64,000 nt of DNA from Salvia splendens (taxonomy: Eukaryota > Streptophyta > Magnoliopsida > Lamiales > Lamiaceae), in NCBI RefSeq assembly GCF_004379255.2, contig NC_056052.1, forward strand, positions 15,904,589 through 15,968,588. The letters are read 5' to 3'. Every line of letters starts with the position of its first letter. Position 1 is the stretch's first letter. Below the pieces are notes generated by a model. That model had not been told where the DNA came from. It did no database searches and worked only from the letters and a program-made list of their open reading frames with translations. Positions 34,097 to 46,216 of this stretch are shown here, piece by piece. A program made the position numbers and the translations under genes.

Positions 34097-36237
34097 AATA
34101 TAGAGTTGATCTAACCGTTTTAACTTTGATAGGAATTGAATTTGGGATTCCAAGAGAAATATTCGAAACGTTTTTGCTTTGTGTAGGCTCCAAGGTAACC
34201 GTGAAAACAAAACGATTATAATTATTTCAATTGTTTGGTTCACCACAAACTCTCACCAGTAGCTTGCAACAACAGTTTTCATAAAGTGCAGAGACTAGGC
34301 TCAATTGGGCTCATTATGCTCATTCCTAGAACAGAAAAGATGCAACTTTAAAGAGCTTGAGCCATACCCATAGAATTGGAATTTTTATTATGGGAAGAGC
34401 TTGCCATATTGAATAAATTGCGAAAGTGGGGGTATGATGAATAGAATGTAGATGTCAATAACAGGTTGCCAATAATATAATCAAAATGAACAGTGAAGTA
34501 GAAAAGTTTCAAATATCCATAGGTGATAACAGGAAGACCTGAGATGGTTGGTTACAAATGGATTTGAAAAGAAAAGGAAAGACAAACAATTGCAATTTGC
34601 TCGACAACACTGTGATAGAAGATCATATCAACGAAATTTTTAGAGTTTATAAGCAGTTCAGGGAAGAAACTAACTAATAAAGAGGACAACAAGAGAAAAC
34701 TAGCCAAGGGTGAAGAAATATGCCAGCTTTACATGGAGCTTGCAGAAAAGCTCAAATCAAGAGACAACAGTCATATTTGAATTCAGAAGATGAGAGTACT
34801 CATGTAAAACAAAGAGCTTGTCAATAAGTACATTTGAAATCACAAAAGGTCTACCAACGATCTTTGAAGAATATATTATCATTGAAGAGACAATAGTTTA
34901 GGGAAACATGTTCATTCTGAAGGCTATAAATAAAGCAGCTCCGAGTATAGGAGTTTGGTGGCAAGAATTCAGAGAGTCAAAATATTGCTTTTATACAGAA
35001 TGAGTAAAGAAGGACCGTAGTCGCTGGAGGTTATCAGAAAACATGAGGGAGCAAGCTCAAAACTGAAAGAGATTCACAATCTTGACATAGAAGAGGGAAA
35101 GTAATGGCACATTACCTTGCAAAAGGAGTCATTTAAGTTCTTAATTCAACAAAAGGTATTTTGATCAAGAGGGGTGCGAGAAAAATGGAATTCATGGGAA
35201 TCCAAGTAAGCGTTGTTGATGAATCTTCTTGGTTAACTACAATGGTGATACTCCCTTGTTTAATTCCTTATAGAGGATGGTAAATGAGTTATGGGAAACT
35301 TTCGTCACAAGCTACTTTCACCTTACGATCACGTCAGATGACCATATGTGGAGATTATGACTCCTTGGTACTCTCGGTTCGTCAGAACTGTCATCCTCGT
35401 AACACGCCGTTTCTGTTTACTTATTATTGTAAAGCTAGATTCTTTGTTTACATTGTAATCATATTCTCTTGCCATGTATGTGTTCATCGCTTAGTTGGAT
35501 CAAAGGTATGATCCTTTGGAGTGATTGGATTGTCAAGAAAGACAATGGCTAACCCAGATTATTCATGTCATTGGGACGTAAAAACATCGTTTTGTTCTAT
35601 GTTGGATTACTTTTCTCGTGACGAAACTTCTTTCTTATCGTGTACTTTCTTATTGTCGCTCGGGAAAGCGAGAAATGTTCATACTGTACTTCTAAGTTCG
35701 AGTTCATATTGTGTTCTAGAAGGAACGCATAACTAAGTATTCTAAGTTCTTGGAAATTTTGATTTCCCCATTCTAGCAACATGATTCAAAAACTACTCAA
35801 AAAGCGATATCATTTTACCAACTCAAAAAGAGACATCCTTTCAACAATTAGTTCCAGACTTATATACTTTATACTTTCATATTTCAGTACCTTTCTCCAT
35901 TCAAGAAAGTTACTTCTTTTATTCATACATTCACAATCTTTAGCCAAGAAAAGACATACTAACTCTTTCTTTAAGCACGCTACCAAATCAGAAAACATCA
36001 ACTCTTTCTTTAAACTTAGAGTTTTCATCTATTCACTCAATTTAACTGCATGAGTTATTTCTCCATTTCAAACTTTCAAACATCTCGACTTTCTTTTGAA
36101 AAAGAACAAGTTACATTTTCCCTCATTGAGCGCGATTGGTGGGAGTGCTAAGAGCATTTTCATTGATTAGACAGTCTAGTGGAACAAGGATAGACCAAAG
36201 ATTTTCAAAGAAGACTCTCGGGTTCAGAGCGAGAAAG
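34097..36237 (-). other. LARD interior without recognisable coding sequence
   Basis: About 2.1 kb of AT-rich, low-complexity DNA. Short frames on both strands (up to about 90 codons) share no motif with gag or pol. It presumably holds packaging and dimerisation signals, which I cannot point to. Confidence 0.65.
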
Positions 36238-36239
36238 AA

Positions 36240-36252
36240 TGCTCTGATACCA
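36240..36252 (-). other. LARD primer-binding site (initiator Met tRNA)
   Basis: The minus strand reads TGGTATCAGAGCA, three bases from the 5' LTR at 36256. Confidence 0.9.
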
Positions 36253-36255
36253 CTC

Positions 36256-39200
36256 TGTCACGACCGCACTTTCTAAGGATAGAAAACACGGTTGACCGCG
36301 ACTAGGGGAGGATTTAAGAAGCGGGGAAAGAAATAAGGGGAAAATAAAATCAGGCATTGGTTGCGAGACATGGCTAATCAAGTGCTGACACATAGAAGAA
36401 AAGATACTCGATCATGAAATCTCGAGTAATTGTTTGTAAAAATGTCAAAATATCAGAGTTTTGAACAAAATAGACCTGAGTCTTTTAAGATGTACAACGG
36501 AAGCAAATGAACGCGGTTCCATGTATGAAGACATGAACCTCCGAGAGTCAAAATCTGACGGAATTAAATGTCTTGTCTCAATAGCACTTCCTCCACCACT
36601 TCGCTGCTCAACCTGCACATTTAGAAATATATGCAGGGCTGAGTACAAAAAGTACTCAGTGAACACATTGCCAAAAATTACACATATACATTTGAAAATA
36701 TTGTCAAGCCATCATCACAGTAATACTCGGGGATTTATTGAAAAGGCCCGAGCTTACTAAAAATATTCACATTGGACTGCAGCCCCTTTTTCCAGTACTT
36801 AGCCATATCTGCTCACATTGTGCCGTCGAGATGGTGTTCTCGCCCGGTCACCTTCTCTGCCCATCATGTCAGAGGATTCCATGTGCCGGGAAGGTGGCCA
36901 CCTTCCTCGGCCACCTTATCTGCCGTTCACGGTCAGAGGTTCCCAGTAGGGACACCACCCTACCAGGACTCAAAATCGAATCGATTCACATATATCATCA
37001 TTCATAAGTCACTTGGCCTTAGCCAAACAGATAGGCATCATACACAAAACATTTATGGCAAGACAACATTTTTAAAAATCACGAACATGTGTTCGTGTTT
37101 TCATAAAATACGATTTGTATTTTTAGTATAAGAAAGCTCACCTTGTTCGTTTAGTTTCTTTAACTTGAATTTTCCTGACTCCACCCGTAACTCACGGAGA
37201 TAGCCTTTTGAAAACAAACAACGTACTAATAAGACTCGAGAAATTCACATACTTATAGGAATGCATGCCCCTACTTTATTTCTTTTATCATTTGTTCACC
37301 GTTAGAAAATTTTAGAAACTTGCATATTAATTAAATTGGGAAATTTAATTAATAGCACTTCTTTATTAAACTTAATTATTTCTGTGACTTGAGAACGTCA
37401 TCTCCCTCTTTCTTTCCATTTCCTTAGCGGCCGTCCGAGGCGTCGCGGGGCGATGCCGGTCGGCCACTTACGCCATAATTCCTCCGTTAGCTCCTCGTAT
37501 TTTCCATCATAATATCGAACAAAAATCCAAAAAAATTATTTAAGCGCATACTTGAATTATCGCAACTATTTCCCTTTGTAAAGAAAAATTATATGTTTTT
37601 CGGACTTGGGATAAATTATTTGATGCGTCTTCATCCATTATTTTCGGGCTTCGACTAAATTGGATCTATGTATCTTTTTACTTTGAAAATTTACTCATTA
37701 AGTAAAACTCTAAAATAAATTCCTAGATCAATTATTTTATCTTAGTTATACAATTAGATGAAACCATATAAAAATATTAATTGAACCTTGACTTAAACTT
37801 TGGCTAAAATTTAATCTTATATTTGCTCCCAAAAGATATTATTTTCTAAACTAGACTAAGACTCTCTTTTATTTTCAGCTGAAAGGATAGGTAAATTTCG
37901 GGATTGGGCTTCCCTTCATTTATTTACTGCAGCCCCATTTGTTAAAAGAATTGGGCTCAAATTTAAATTCTTCCACTCCCTTAGCCCAAGTAACTAATTC
38001 ATTAGCCCAACAACAAGAAAATAAAACCCATATGTAAATACTATTTCATCTTCCCCAATCTACCGTAAGCCTAAAATGAGAGAACTCCCCTCCCCCCTTT
38101 TCACTTGCTGCTACCGCCGCCGCCATCCTCAGCGCCGCCACCCGCCGTCGCCGCTGACTCTTCCTCTCTCTTCTCCCCTCTCTCTCTCTTTCTCTCTTCT
38201 CTCCCTCTCTCTCTCTTTTCTCTCCCTCTTCACCGCCGACATGCAGAGGCAGCGGCTTCGCCGCCCTCCTCCCGGCAGTCCGGCCGTCTCCGGACAGCAG
38301 TAGAGCTGTGCACTCTCTCTCTGTCAGCTTCCTCCCTCTCTCTCTCTCCACTCCGATTCCCGCCGTCACCGCGAATCCGCCTCCGTCGCTGGTTCGCGTC
38401 CCCGCCGCCATCACCGTGAACCCCCCCTCCAGCCGCCGACGCCGTCTTTCGACAGGTAGGGTGGTCGGAAAGTTCGTTCCTCCGCCCCTCTCTTTTCATT
38501 TTTTTTTAAGTTATTACTTTTATATATATTTTTCTTTGATGAAAACTTTGCTGATTAAATTCAAAATTTCCGGATTCAAGATATGAAAAAGAACAGATGT
38601 GTTTTTGGAGCGTGGGCCGCCATCGTCGGCGACGGAGTGCAGAGCTCGTTGCCTGAAGTTATTCGGCAGATTCATCCTCTAAGATAAGATTCTTAATTCA
38701 TGCTTACCTTGGTTGTGGGACTTGGATTATTGGATTATTTATATGTTATGTGAATTTGGTGATCCTTAAACAATTATCTTGCTATTTTTTATTTGATGGC
38801 TAAACATGGTGTTAAACTTGTTGTGTATTGTTGATTTCTGATTTGAGCAGATTCTAATCTCTTTAGATATGCATATGCTTGTACGTATGTGCAAGAAAGA
38901 AAAGGTTTGTTGTTTACCTCTTTGTGGTGAAAAAGTGTTGTTGGATTGTAGCAATCTCCCTCTTCGAACTCCTCTATGTTTTGTGGGGTTGGTGTGCGCA
39001 GAGAGATAAGGGGGTGTGATGGTGAAAAAGAAAAAAAACTGATTGTATATCTATATGCATATTCACAAAAGATGGTAGTGAAAGTAACAGTAACAGTGTA
39101 GCAAGTTGTGGTAGAAAGTTGTCTTACACATTACTATCTCAAATTATTCTCCTTTGTCAGGAGGAGATAATGATCTGCCATTCTAATTAAATGCAACATT

Positions 39201-39545
39201 AAATGCTATTGAAAAAAATTCGATCCACTTAATCTACCCTCTTTTTATTTTATTTATTTATTTAATGATTTAAGTAATTGTTTATTTATTTATTCACTTG
39301 TTTATTAAATTTTGGTGTAGGTATAATCGTTTCAAGTTCGTGGCTTTGGTGTAGGAAAACAAATAACGTCCATAGTATTCCCTAATGATGTACCGGACTT
39401 TCTTGGAGTGCGAGCACGACCGTTGAACGGGCTACGTGAACTTTTCTCTAATTGTAATAGATAAGGATTTGATAAATTTGTATAATAGTAATTTAGCGGA
39501 CTTCGGAGATATGCCGGACATTATAAATTTTTATTTAGTGCTATT

Positions 39546-39587
<42 letters not shown>

Positions 39588-39743
39588 TTGAAATATTCGT
39601 TCGAGAACGAAGCAACGATTATTTATAATTCCAAGATCAATTATTATACATGAAAATGGCAGATTTCGAATACTACAACGATCACTTATTATTTATCTTT
39701 AGGCTAATAATAATAATAAGGTACGAAAGTTCGGGTTGTTACA
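36256..39743 (-). repeat. LARD 5' LTR (3488 bp)
   Basis: Partner of 30525-33980. Length differences come from an insertion near 38785-38830 (absent in the other copy), a longer TTTA run near 39545-39580, and about 20 bases fewer in the CT-rich island near 38365. Confidence 0.93.
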
Positions 39744-39749
39744 GTTACA
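39744..39749. repeat. GTTAC duplication plus last base of the solo LTR
   Basis: 39744-39748 repeat GTTAC of 30520-30524; 39749 completes the ancestral GTTACA end of the solo LTR. TATAT (39750-39754) follows as its target duplication. Confidence 0.8.
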
Positions 39750-40498
39750 TATATTTATAATTTGCGGTATATACCGAATTTCGATATGTCGCGGTATATT
39801 GTAGTACATAAAAATTCATACTGTTACCTTACCGAAATCTTTCAATAAGGTATTATTCCATACCGAAAATCATGGTATGCTGAAATTCAATATTTTTTGT
39901 ATTTTTTCGATACGATAAGACCGGTATTTCAATATTTTTCCTCAGTAGTGTCAGTGGAATGTAAGATTCATATTATTAGTAGTATGTGTAAATGTAATGA
40001 CACAAGCTGTAAATAAAATGATGTGTATGTTATATATTGTCTTAAATTTTTTTGAAATAGAGAGTTTTTATTTTTAGATAATCAGATCAAAATAGAAAGA
40101 ATTTCTATTTTAAAAAAAATGGAGGAAATTCTTCGTGATCCTTGGAAATAATATTCGAATATAAAACTATAAACATATTTAATTCAACCAGCAAAAGACT
40201 TATTCTTGGACTACCTATCAAATCACACGGTGATATAAAATAGCCTAATACTTGAATACTACCCTCACTGGCCTCACACCGTACGAGAGTTTAATGATAT
40301 TTTCCTACTAATTCACCTATGAAAATTCGATGTCAAACGTTGAAACTCAATTCAGTTTTTCATTCCACACATGAATTAAGTATAAAATACTCCCATTTTC
40401 CAAATCCCTCCACCTATAAATTACAATTATTAAAAACAAGAAACCACACATTATTCATCAAGCACACAAAACAAACGTAAAAAAAAGAAAGGAATTAT

Positions 40499-40809
40499 GC
40501 AACGGTCACTAGTAGACAAGCACAAACCGAACCGGACCGGCGGTTAACCGTTGGTTTATAAACCGGAACCAGAAACGGCGTGACGGTTCCGAACCGCCGG
40601 ACGGTTCGGCGGTTCTCACGGTCCGATTCAGGTTCAATGAAATGCAAAACCGGAACTGTTGGTTCAGAACCGCCAGTTCAATAGTTATTGGTTAAACCGG
40701 TAGTTCAACTAAAATTAAAAAAAAATATATTTTTTATTTATAAAATTTAATTTTTATATTTAAAAATTAATTTTTACAAATAAATGAATAAAAGAAATTC
40801 ATAATAGCA
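40499..40809 (+). mobile_element. TIR start codons broken by a hAT end fragment (repeat copy 1)
   Basis: ATGCAACGGTCACTAG (from 40498) matches the first codons of the intact TIR gene, then switches to TAGACAAGCACAAACCG, which resembles the inverted right end of the hAT at 63848 (TAGGCATGCACAAACCG). AACCGCC/GGCGGTT motifs and an AT-rich tail follow. The hAT piece is a fragment without transposase. Confidence 0.7.
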
Positions 40810-41501
40810 CATAAAAATTCATACTGTTACCTTACCGAAATCTTTCAATAAGGTATCATTCCATACCGAAAATCATGGTATGCTGAAATTCAATATTTTT
40901 TGTATTTTTTCGATACGATAAGACCGGTATTTCAATATTTTTCCTCAGTAGTGTCAGTGGAATGTAAGATTCATATTATTAGTAGTATGTGTAAATGTAA
41001 TGACACAAGCTGTAAATAAAATGATGTGTATGTTATATATTGTCTTAAATTTTTTTGAAATAGAGAGTTTTTATTTTTAGATAATCAGATCAAAATAGAA
41101 AGAATTTCTATTTTAAAAAAAATGGAGGAAATTCTTCGTGATCCTTGGAAATAATATTCGAATATAAAACTATAAACATATTTAATTCAACCAGCAAAAG
41201 ACTTATTCTTGGACTACCTATCAAATCACACGGTGATATAAAATAGCCTAATACTTGAATACTACCCTCACTGGCCTCACACCGTACGAGAGTTTAATGA
41301 TATTTTCCTACTAATTCACCTATGAAAATTCGATGTCAAACGTTGAAACTCAATTCAGTTTTTCATTCCACACATGAATTAAGTATAAAATACTCCCATT
41401 TTCCAAATCCCTCCACCTATAAATTACAATTATTAAAAACAAGAAACCACACATTATTCATCAAGCACACAAAACAAACGTAAAAAAAAGAAAGGAATTA
41501 T

Positions 41502-41812
41502 GCAACGGTCACTAGTAGACAAGCACAAACCGAACCGGACCGGCGGTTAACCGTTGGTTTATAAACCGGAACCAGAAACGGCGTGACGGTTCCGAACCGC
41601 CGGACGGTTCGGCGGTTCTCACGGTCCGATTCAGGTTCAATGAAATGCAAAACCGGAACTGTTGGTTCAGAACCGCCAGTTCAATAGTTATTGGTTAAAC
41701 CGGTAGTTCAACTAAAATTAAAAAAAAATATATTTTTTATTTATAAAATTTAATTTTTATATTTAAAAATTAATTTTTACAAATAAATGAATAAAAGAAA
41801 TTCATAATAGCA
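41502..41812 (+). mobile_element. TIR start codons broken by a hAT end fragment (repeat copy 2)
   Basis: The second copy of the preceding feature, 1003 bp downstream and almost identical. Confidence 0.7.
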
Positions 41813-42291
41813 CATAAAAATTCATACTGTTACCTTACCGAAATCTTTCAATAAGGTATCATTCCATACCGAAAATCATGGTATGCTGAAATTCAATATT
41901 TTTTGTATTTTGTCGATACGATAAGACCGGTATTTCAATATTTTTCCTCAGTAGTGTCAGTGGAATGTAAGATTCATATTATTAGTAGTATGTGTAAATG
42001 TAATGACACAAGCCGTAAATAAAATGATGTGTATGTTATATATTGTCTTAAATTTTTTTGAAATAGAGAGTTTTTATTTTTAGATAATCAGATCAAAATA
42101 GAAAGAATTTCTATTTTAAAAAAAATGGAGGAAATTCTTCGTGATCCTTGGAAATAATATCCGAATATAAAACTATAAACATATTTAATTCAACCAGCAA
42201 AAGACTTATTCTTGGACTACCTATCAAATCACACGGTGATATAAAATAGCCTAATACTTGAATACTACCCTCACTGGCCTCACACCGTACG

Positions 42292-42596
42292 AGAGCATGA
42301 AGGCGGGGGACAAGCTATTTGACAAGATTGACAATGTCATAGGCGGGTGCAAAATCGGCGTCGTCGTTTTCTCGCCGCTCTATTGCGACTCCTACTTTTG
42401 TTTGCACGAGCTTGCGCTCATGATGGACCTTAAGAGGAAGGTCATCCCCATCTGCTGCGACGCCAAACCCTCGCAGCTCCGCCTCGTTCATGATGGCACC
42501 ATGTCACCTGAGGAGGTGATGAGGTTCCGCTCGGCCTTAGAGGAGGCCAAGCACACCGTCGGCCTCGACTTCGATTCTCTTAAAGGGTTAGGTTCT
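42292..42596 (+). pseudogene. TIR-only paralogue, truncated exon 1
   Basis: From AGAGCATGAAGGCGG on it follows codons of the intact TIR gene from about residue 59 to the exon end, 98 or so residues, keeping SYFCLHEL with its Glu and the splice donor after AAAGG at 42597. The first 58 residues, including YDVFINHRG and most of the BB loop, are missing; promoter-repeat sequence is fused directly to the exon at a shared AGAG. Its exon 2 is at 59064, beyond a 15.9-kb Athila insertion. A shortened protein from the internal Met is conceivable but would lack half the TIR fold. Confidence 0.85.
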
Positions 42597-42823
42597 ATCA
42601 ACTATATAGAAAAGTGATCAAAACAAAAATTGATCTCCAAACAAAACATAAACCAAATCCTGATCATGATATTTGTTAGTATGATGGTCAATAATTAACC
42701 AAAAACACGGAAGGTCGTTACTCTCTCAATACATGATTAAATGTCTTATATTTGATTGGCATGAGTTTTAAGAAATTGTTTAACTTTATACAGTAAAGTG
42801 GGTAGAAAAAATTAGTGAAATAT
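42597..42823 (+). other. Left part of the TIR pseudogene intron
   Basis: Related to the start of the intact gene's intron (GTTAG, then TCAATAATTAA and ATGGTCAATAATT). It ends at AATAT (42819-42823), the target site of the Athila element. Confidence 0.65.
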
Positions 42824-43982
42824 TGATAAGGCTCATTTCATACATTGGTTTAAGGGTAAAATGTATGCTACTTGATCGGTTTATCGCGCAAAACAAGTGT
42901 TAAAATGTGCAGAAAAGCCACTTGACCAAGGCAGCAAGGCCGAACTGACCAAGCAAGTACAAAAGGCGAAAAAGGACCAAGAGTTGGGGGAGTTGATCAA
43001 GGGGGAGTAATCAAGCAGTTAAGAAGGGAACCACTGGCTTCTGGAAGAAGGCACGAGAGGGAATGAGCTGGAATTGGCGCACCATTTTGTTAGCAAGGAC
43101 GACGTTCTAGAAGGGGACACGTGCTGGAATATGAGACGCAAGGACGAAGCTGAGTCATGAATCTGTTACCAAAAAGCATCGTCATTCTAGAAGAACAGCA
43201 CGTAGCAATCAATGAGTCGCTCACTCTCAGAATGAGCGAATATTCCCTGACAAGATTGTTATCCAGCTGGGGTCGAATCGAGCTTATAAATAGATGATGT
43301 GCCACCACAAGAAAGAGGAGAGACTTTACTTTCCGTCTAGTTTAGCTTAGCTTAGTTAACTAGTGTAGTTCAGCTCAATAGCTTAGTTTAGATCAGTTCT
43401 CTAGTTTAGTTTAGGTAGCTTAGTTAAAAGGGCGACCGAAGGGAGCGCTGCAGAATACTCATTTCTGTCTGCGTTATCTTAAGTTTCCCGCTGAGATTCT
43501 TCTCAGTTTTTACCGCTTTCTTAGTTTCCGAAGTGTTAACTTAGTTTAATTTCACGTTGTACTCAGTTTTTAGTTTAATCGAAGTTATTTTTTCGTTTAC
43601 ATCCTCGCATTTACTTTTCCGTTGTTACATGCAATTCACTTGACCCAGTAGTTAAAGTTCCATTGATCAAGCTAGCTAGTTTAATTCTGCCTAGATTAAA
43701 TACAGTAGTTAAAAACTCCCAAGTTAAAGCGTGGCAGCAGCCAACCCCCCCTGTTCACTACTCACACACTCGACACACCAACTTCTCTGTGGGATCGACC
43801 CCGAACTTGCCGCTTTACTGTTAAAGTTGTGCAAATTGGGAGTTATAAATATTTTCTTGCGTGAGTCGGTTTGAGGATTGATTTGATTAAGTGGCAACGA
43901 CAATTTGCTAACTGATCCGACCGGTTCGGTTATCTTCCATATAACTTGATTCAATTCCAATCCGACGATCCCGAGCTCACCA
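42824..43982 (+). repeat. Athila 5' LTR
   Basis: Starts TGATAAGGCTC, ends GAGCTCACCA; same length as the 3' LTR. TATAAATA at 43285-43292 is the likely promoter TATA box. The stretch 43340-43430 is built of TTAGTTTAG-like short repeats. Confidence 0.93.
43285..43292 (+). promoter_or_regulatory. TATA box of the Athila 5' LTR
   Basis: TATAAATA 461 bases into the LTR, conserved at 58025-58032 in the 3' LTR. Confidence 0.6.
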
Positions 43983-43985
43983 AAA

Positions 43986-44003
43986 TGGCGCCGTTGCCGG
44001 GGA
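43986..44003 (+). other. Athila primer-binding site
   Basis: TGGCGCCGTTGCCGGGGA, three bases after the LTR, is the characteristic Athila primer site (reported as tRNA-Asp type). Confidence 0.75.
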
Positions 44004-44090
44004 AGCATAGTGTTACTTTATGTTTGTGCGTAGTACGTAGGTGTATATTGTCTTATTTCCTTGTTTTCACATTTATGTTTTTCACTGTAG

Positions 44091-46210
44091 ATGAGAAGAC
44101 ACCAACGCGGTGGATACTGGAATCACCCCTTTCTATACAGAGAGACTAATGCTCATTGGAGAGTCCAGGAAGCCGGCGTTTTCACCACTCGTTACAGAGC
44201 AGCATTAGAAGCCGCAGCAGCCGCTGAACAGAACGCACCACCACCACCATAAGAACGAACAGAAGCAGAGATGGCCATTGTCGCTGACGACTCCTGTATC
44301 GGATCTCTGCACGCTCATGATGAAAAGGAGCCCACACATGCCATTGCCGCTACTCCTAGGATGCGGACCATCGCGATTAAATCGGGTGTACTAGCAGTTT
44401 TGTCCCACTTCTACGGTCTTTCGAAGGAATGTCCGTAAGCTTTTCTGGAGGAATTCTGCCGATACCGTGATATTTAGCCCATGCCGGCTGGATCCACATC
44501 CGAAGATTATAGGCTCAAGGCTATTCCCTTCGTTTTGAAGGGCGATGCGGGTGTCTGTCTGTCAAGGCTGCCAAAAGGATCCATCAGAACCTGGGCTGAA
44601 TTCCGCATGATATTCCTCGACCGCTTCTTTCCAGCATCAAAGACGAGTGCCCTCAAACGGGAGATTACCGAAGCCAGACAGGAGTACGATGAGCCCCTCG
44701 GTCAATACTGGGACAGATTCCAAGGGCTGCTTCAAGCATGCCCCAACCACAAGCTGGGGGAGTGGGAGATCTACTCGATATTCTATAGCGGACTTACGGT
44801 GGACAGCAAAAATGACCTTAACCTCGCAGCTCAAGGGAATTTCTTGAGAACCCCATTTATCCAAGCCAAAAATAAACTGGAGAGGCTGATCAAGGCTAAG
44901 CGGTCGTATGAGACATCTCGAGGCCAGTATAGAAGAGGTGCAGTGCACGTGGCTGACGCACGTAACGATAAAAAATTGGAGGCTCGATTTGAGCAGATGG
45001 AGAAGAAGTTGTTGGAGGCAGTAGAAAAGGCTAGACCACCTCCACTACCTGCACCAAAGGAAACGCAGTATGTGCCGCAACCATCCCTACCAGAAGAGCA
45101 TCACTACTACTATTGCGAGTTTTCCCCTGAGGTGGAGCAAGTAAATGCCGTGGGACACTGGAACGCAAATGGCAACTGGATCCAGGGGAAGCAAAGGAAT
45201 GCTCCATGGAGGGACCACCCCAACTTCAGGTGGACTAATCAGAATCAGAGCCAACCATCACAACCTTCTGAAGGGCAGCCCAACTGGCCTGCTCGAATCC
45301 AGGAAAGACTAAACACTGGAGGGAACAGAGTGCAGGGAGGTCAGGCAGGATGGTTAAATGGATCTCAAGGAAACTGGTCAAGTGGACGACAACCTAACTG
45401 GTCAAACCGACAACAGGAAGGAGACTGGGGGTACCAGCATCAAATCCCTCAGTTTAGCAATCAAGGAAGGCAGCCAAACAATCAACTGGTGAATTATGTT
45501 CCGCAATACCAAAGAGAGAACTCACAGTATTTCCAAGGGAACTAGCAAAGTCATTTCAAGAACCAGCCAGAGCAATATGGAACTTCCGGCTACTACCAGC
45601 AAGGCCATGGAGGAGGCTGATTTAATCAGAGAAATAACAGGCAGCAAAGTGAAGGTCCAGGGGATATGATGATCCCACACCAGCCCCATGATGCTGTGCG
45701 AGAAATACAGGAAGCCCAGAGGGAACAGAGAGTTGCATTAGAAATGCTTACGAAGCAGTTATCTCAGGTCGCCATGTCACAGGGCGAGCTGAGATGTAAT
45801 GAAGGAAAGATTCCAGCTACAGTGCAACCACCTGCGGGGCAAGAGAATGTCAACACAGTCTCTCTGAAATCAGAAGGAGTTTATCAAAGCTCAACTGCAA
45901 GTTTTCCAGCACCCAGAACCAGTCATAATAAAAACTTTGAATCCAGCGCCCTTGATCAAGTATCAGCGGAAGAAGAGTCTAACATCCGTGAACAGGTTGT
46001 TGAAAAGAGAAGGAGAGTCGAAGCAGAAAAAGTGACCGGTATGATCCAACCTGGTGATCTTCCCCCCAAGAGAACTAACCCAGGGGTATTTACGCTCCTA
46101 ATTTCCATCAGAGACATTTAAATGGAGCACGCAATGTGCGACCTAGGGGCTTCCATCAATATTATGCCATATTCTATATACAAGAAGTTGGGGAATGCTA
46201 AGCTCATCAA
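44091..46210 (+). pseudogene. Athila gag and start of protease, one frame with several stops
   Basis: The frame starts at ATG 44091 (MRRHQRGGYW) and runs in phase through the gag core (KAIPFVLKGDAGVCLSRLP near 44510; FFPASKTSALKREI; YFxGL-type IFYSGLTVDSK near 44785) and a Gln/Asn/Trp-rich tail to the protease start MEHAMCDLGASINIMPYS near 46120, the Athila form of the active site (DLGAS). Premature stops lie near 44250, 44437, 44476, 45543, 45618 and 46119. The frame is lost near 46205-46215. The longest open pieces are 44481-45545 and 45666-46121. Function is structural capsid protein, now not translatable in full. Confidence 0.85.
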
Positions 46211-46216
46211 ACCAAT

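Larger units (their letters stand above)
30525..39743 (-). mobile_element. LARD: full-length LTR retrotransposon with no gag-pol, 9.2 kb
   Basis: A minus-strand element with very large LTRs (30525-33980, 3456 bp; 36256-39743, 3488 bp), an interior of only 2.3 kb, a polypurine tract at 33981-33993, an initiator-Met primer-binding site at 36240-36252 and GTTAC duplications. The LTRs are near-identical apart from a few single-base changes and small indels, so insertion is recent. The only protein trace is a chromodomain C-terminus at 34027-34096, which together with the tract AAGGGGGGTAGAA points to descent from a Tekay/Del-like chromovirus. It needs another element's proteins to move. Confidence 0.93.
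39807..42295 (+). repeat. 1003-bp tandem repeat, 2.5 copies, containing the TIR promoter
   Basis: CATAAAAATTCATACTG starts copies at 39807, 40810 and 41813, exactly 1003 bp apart. Copies 1 and 2 are complete; copy 3 stops after CGTACGAGAG at about 42295, where it is fused to TIR exon sequence. Copies are nearly identical (a handful of single-base changes). Each complete unit holds the end of the hAT-like MITE, a Stowaway end, the TIR promoter with TATA box, the first codons of the TIR gene, and a hAT end fragment. Confidence 0.93.

Noticed and set aside
44637..44948. Minus-strand 103-codon ORF in the Athila gag region
   Set aside because: Shadow of the real plus-strand gag frame with its RFFPASKTS and YWDRFQGLL motifs.
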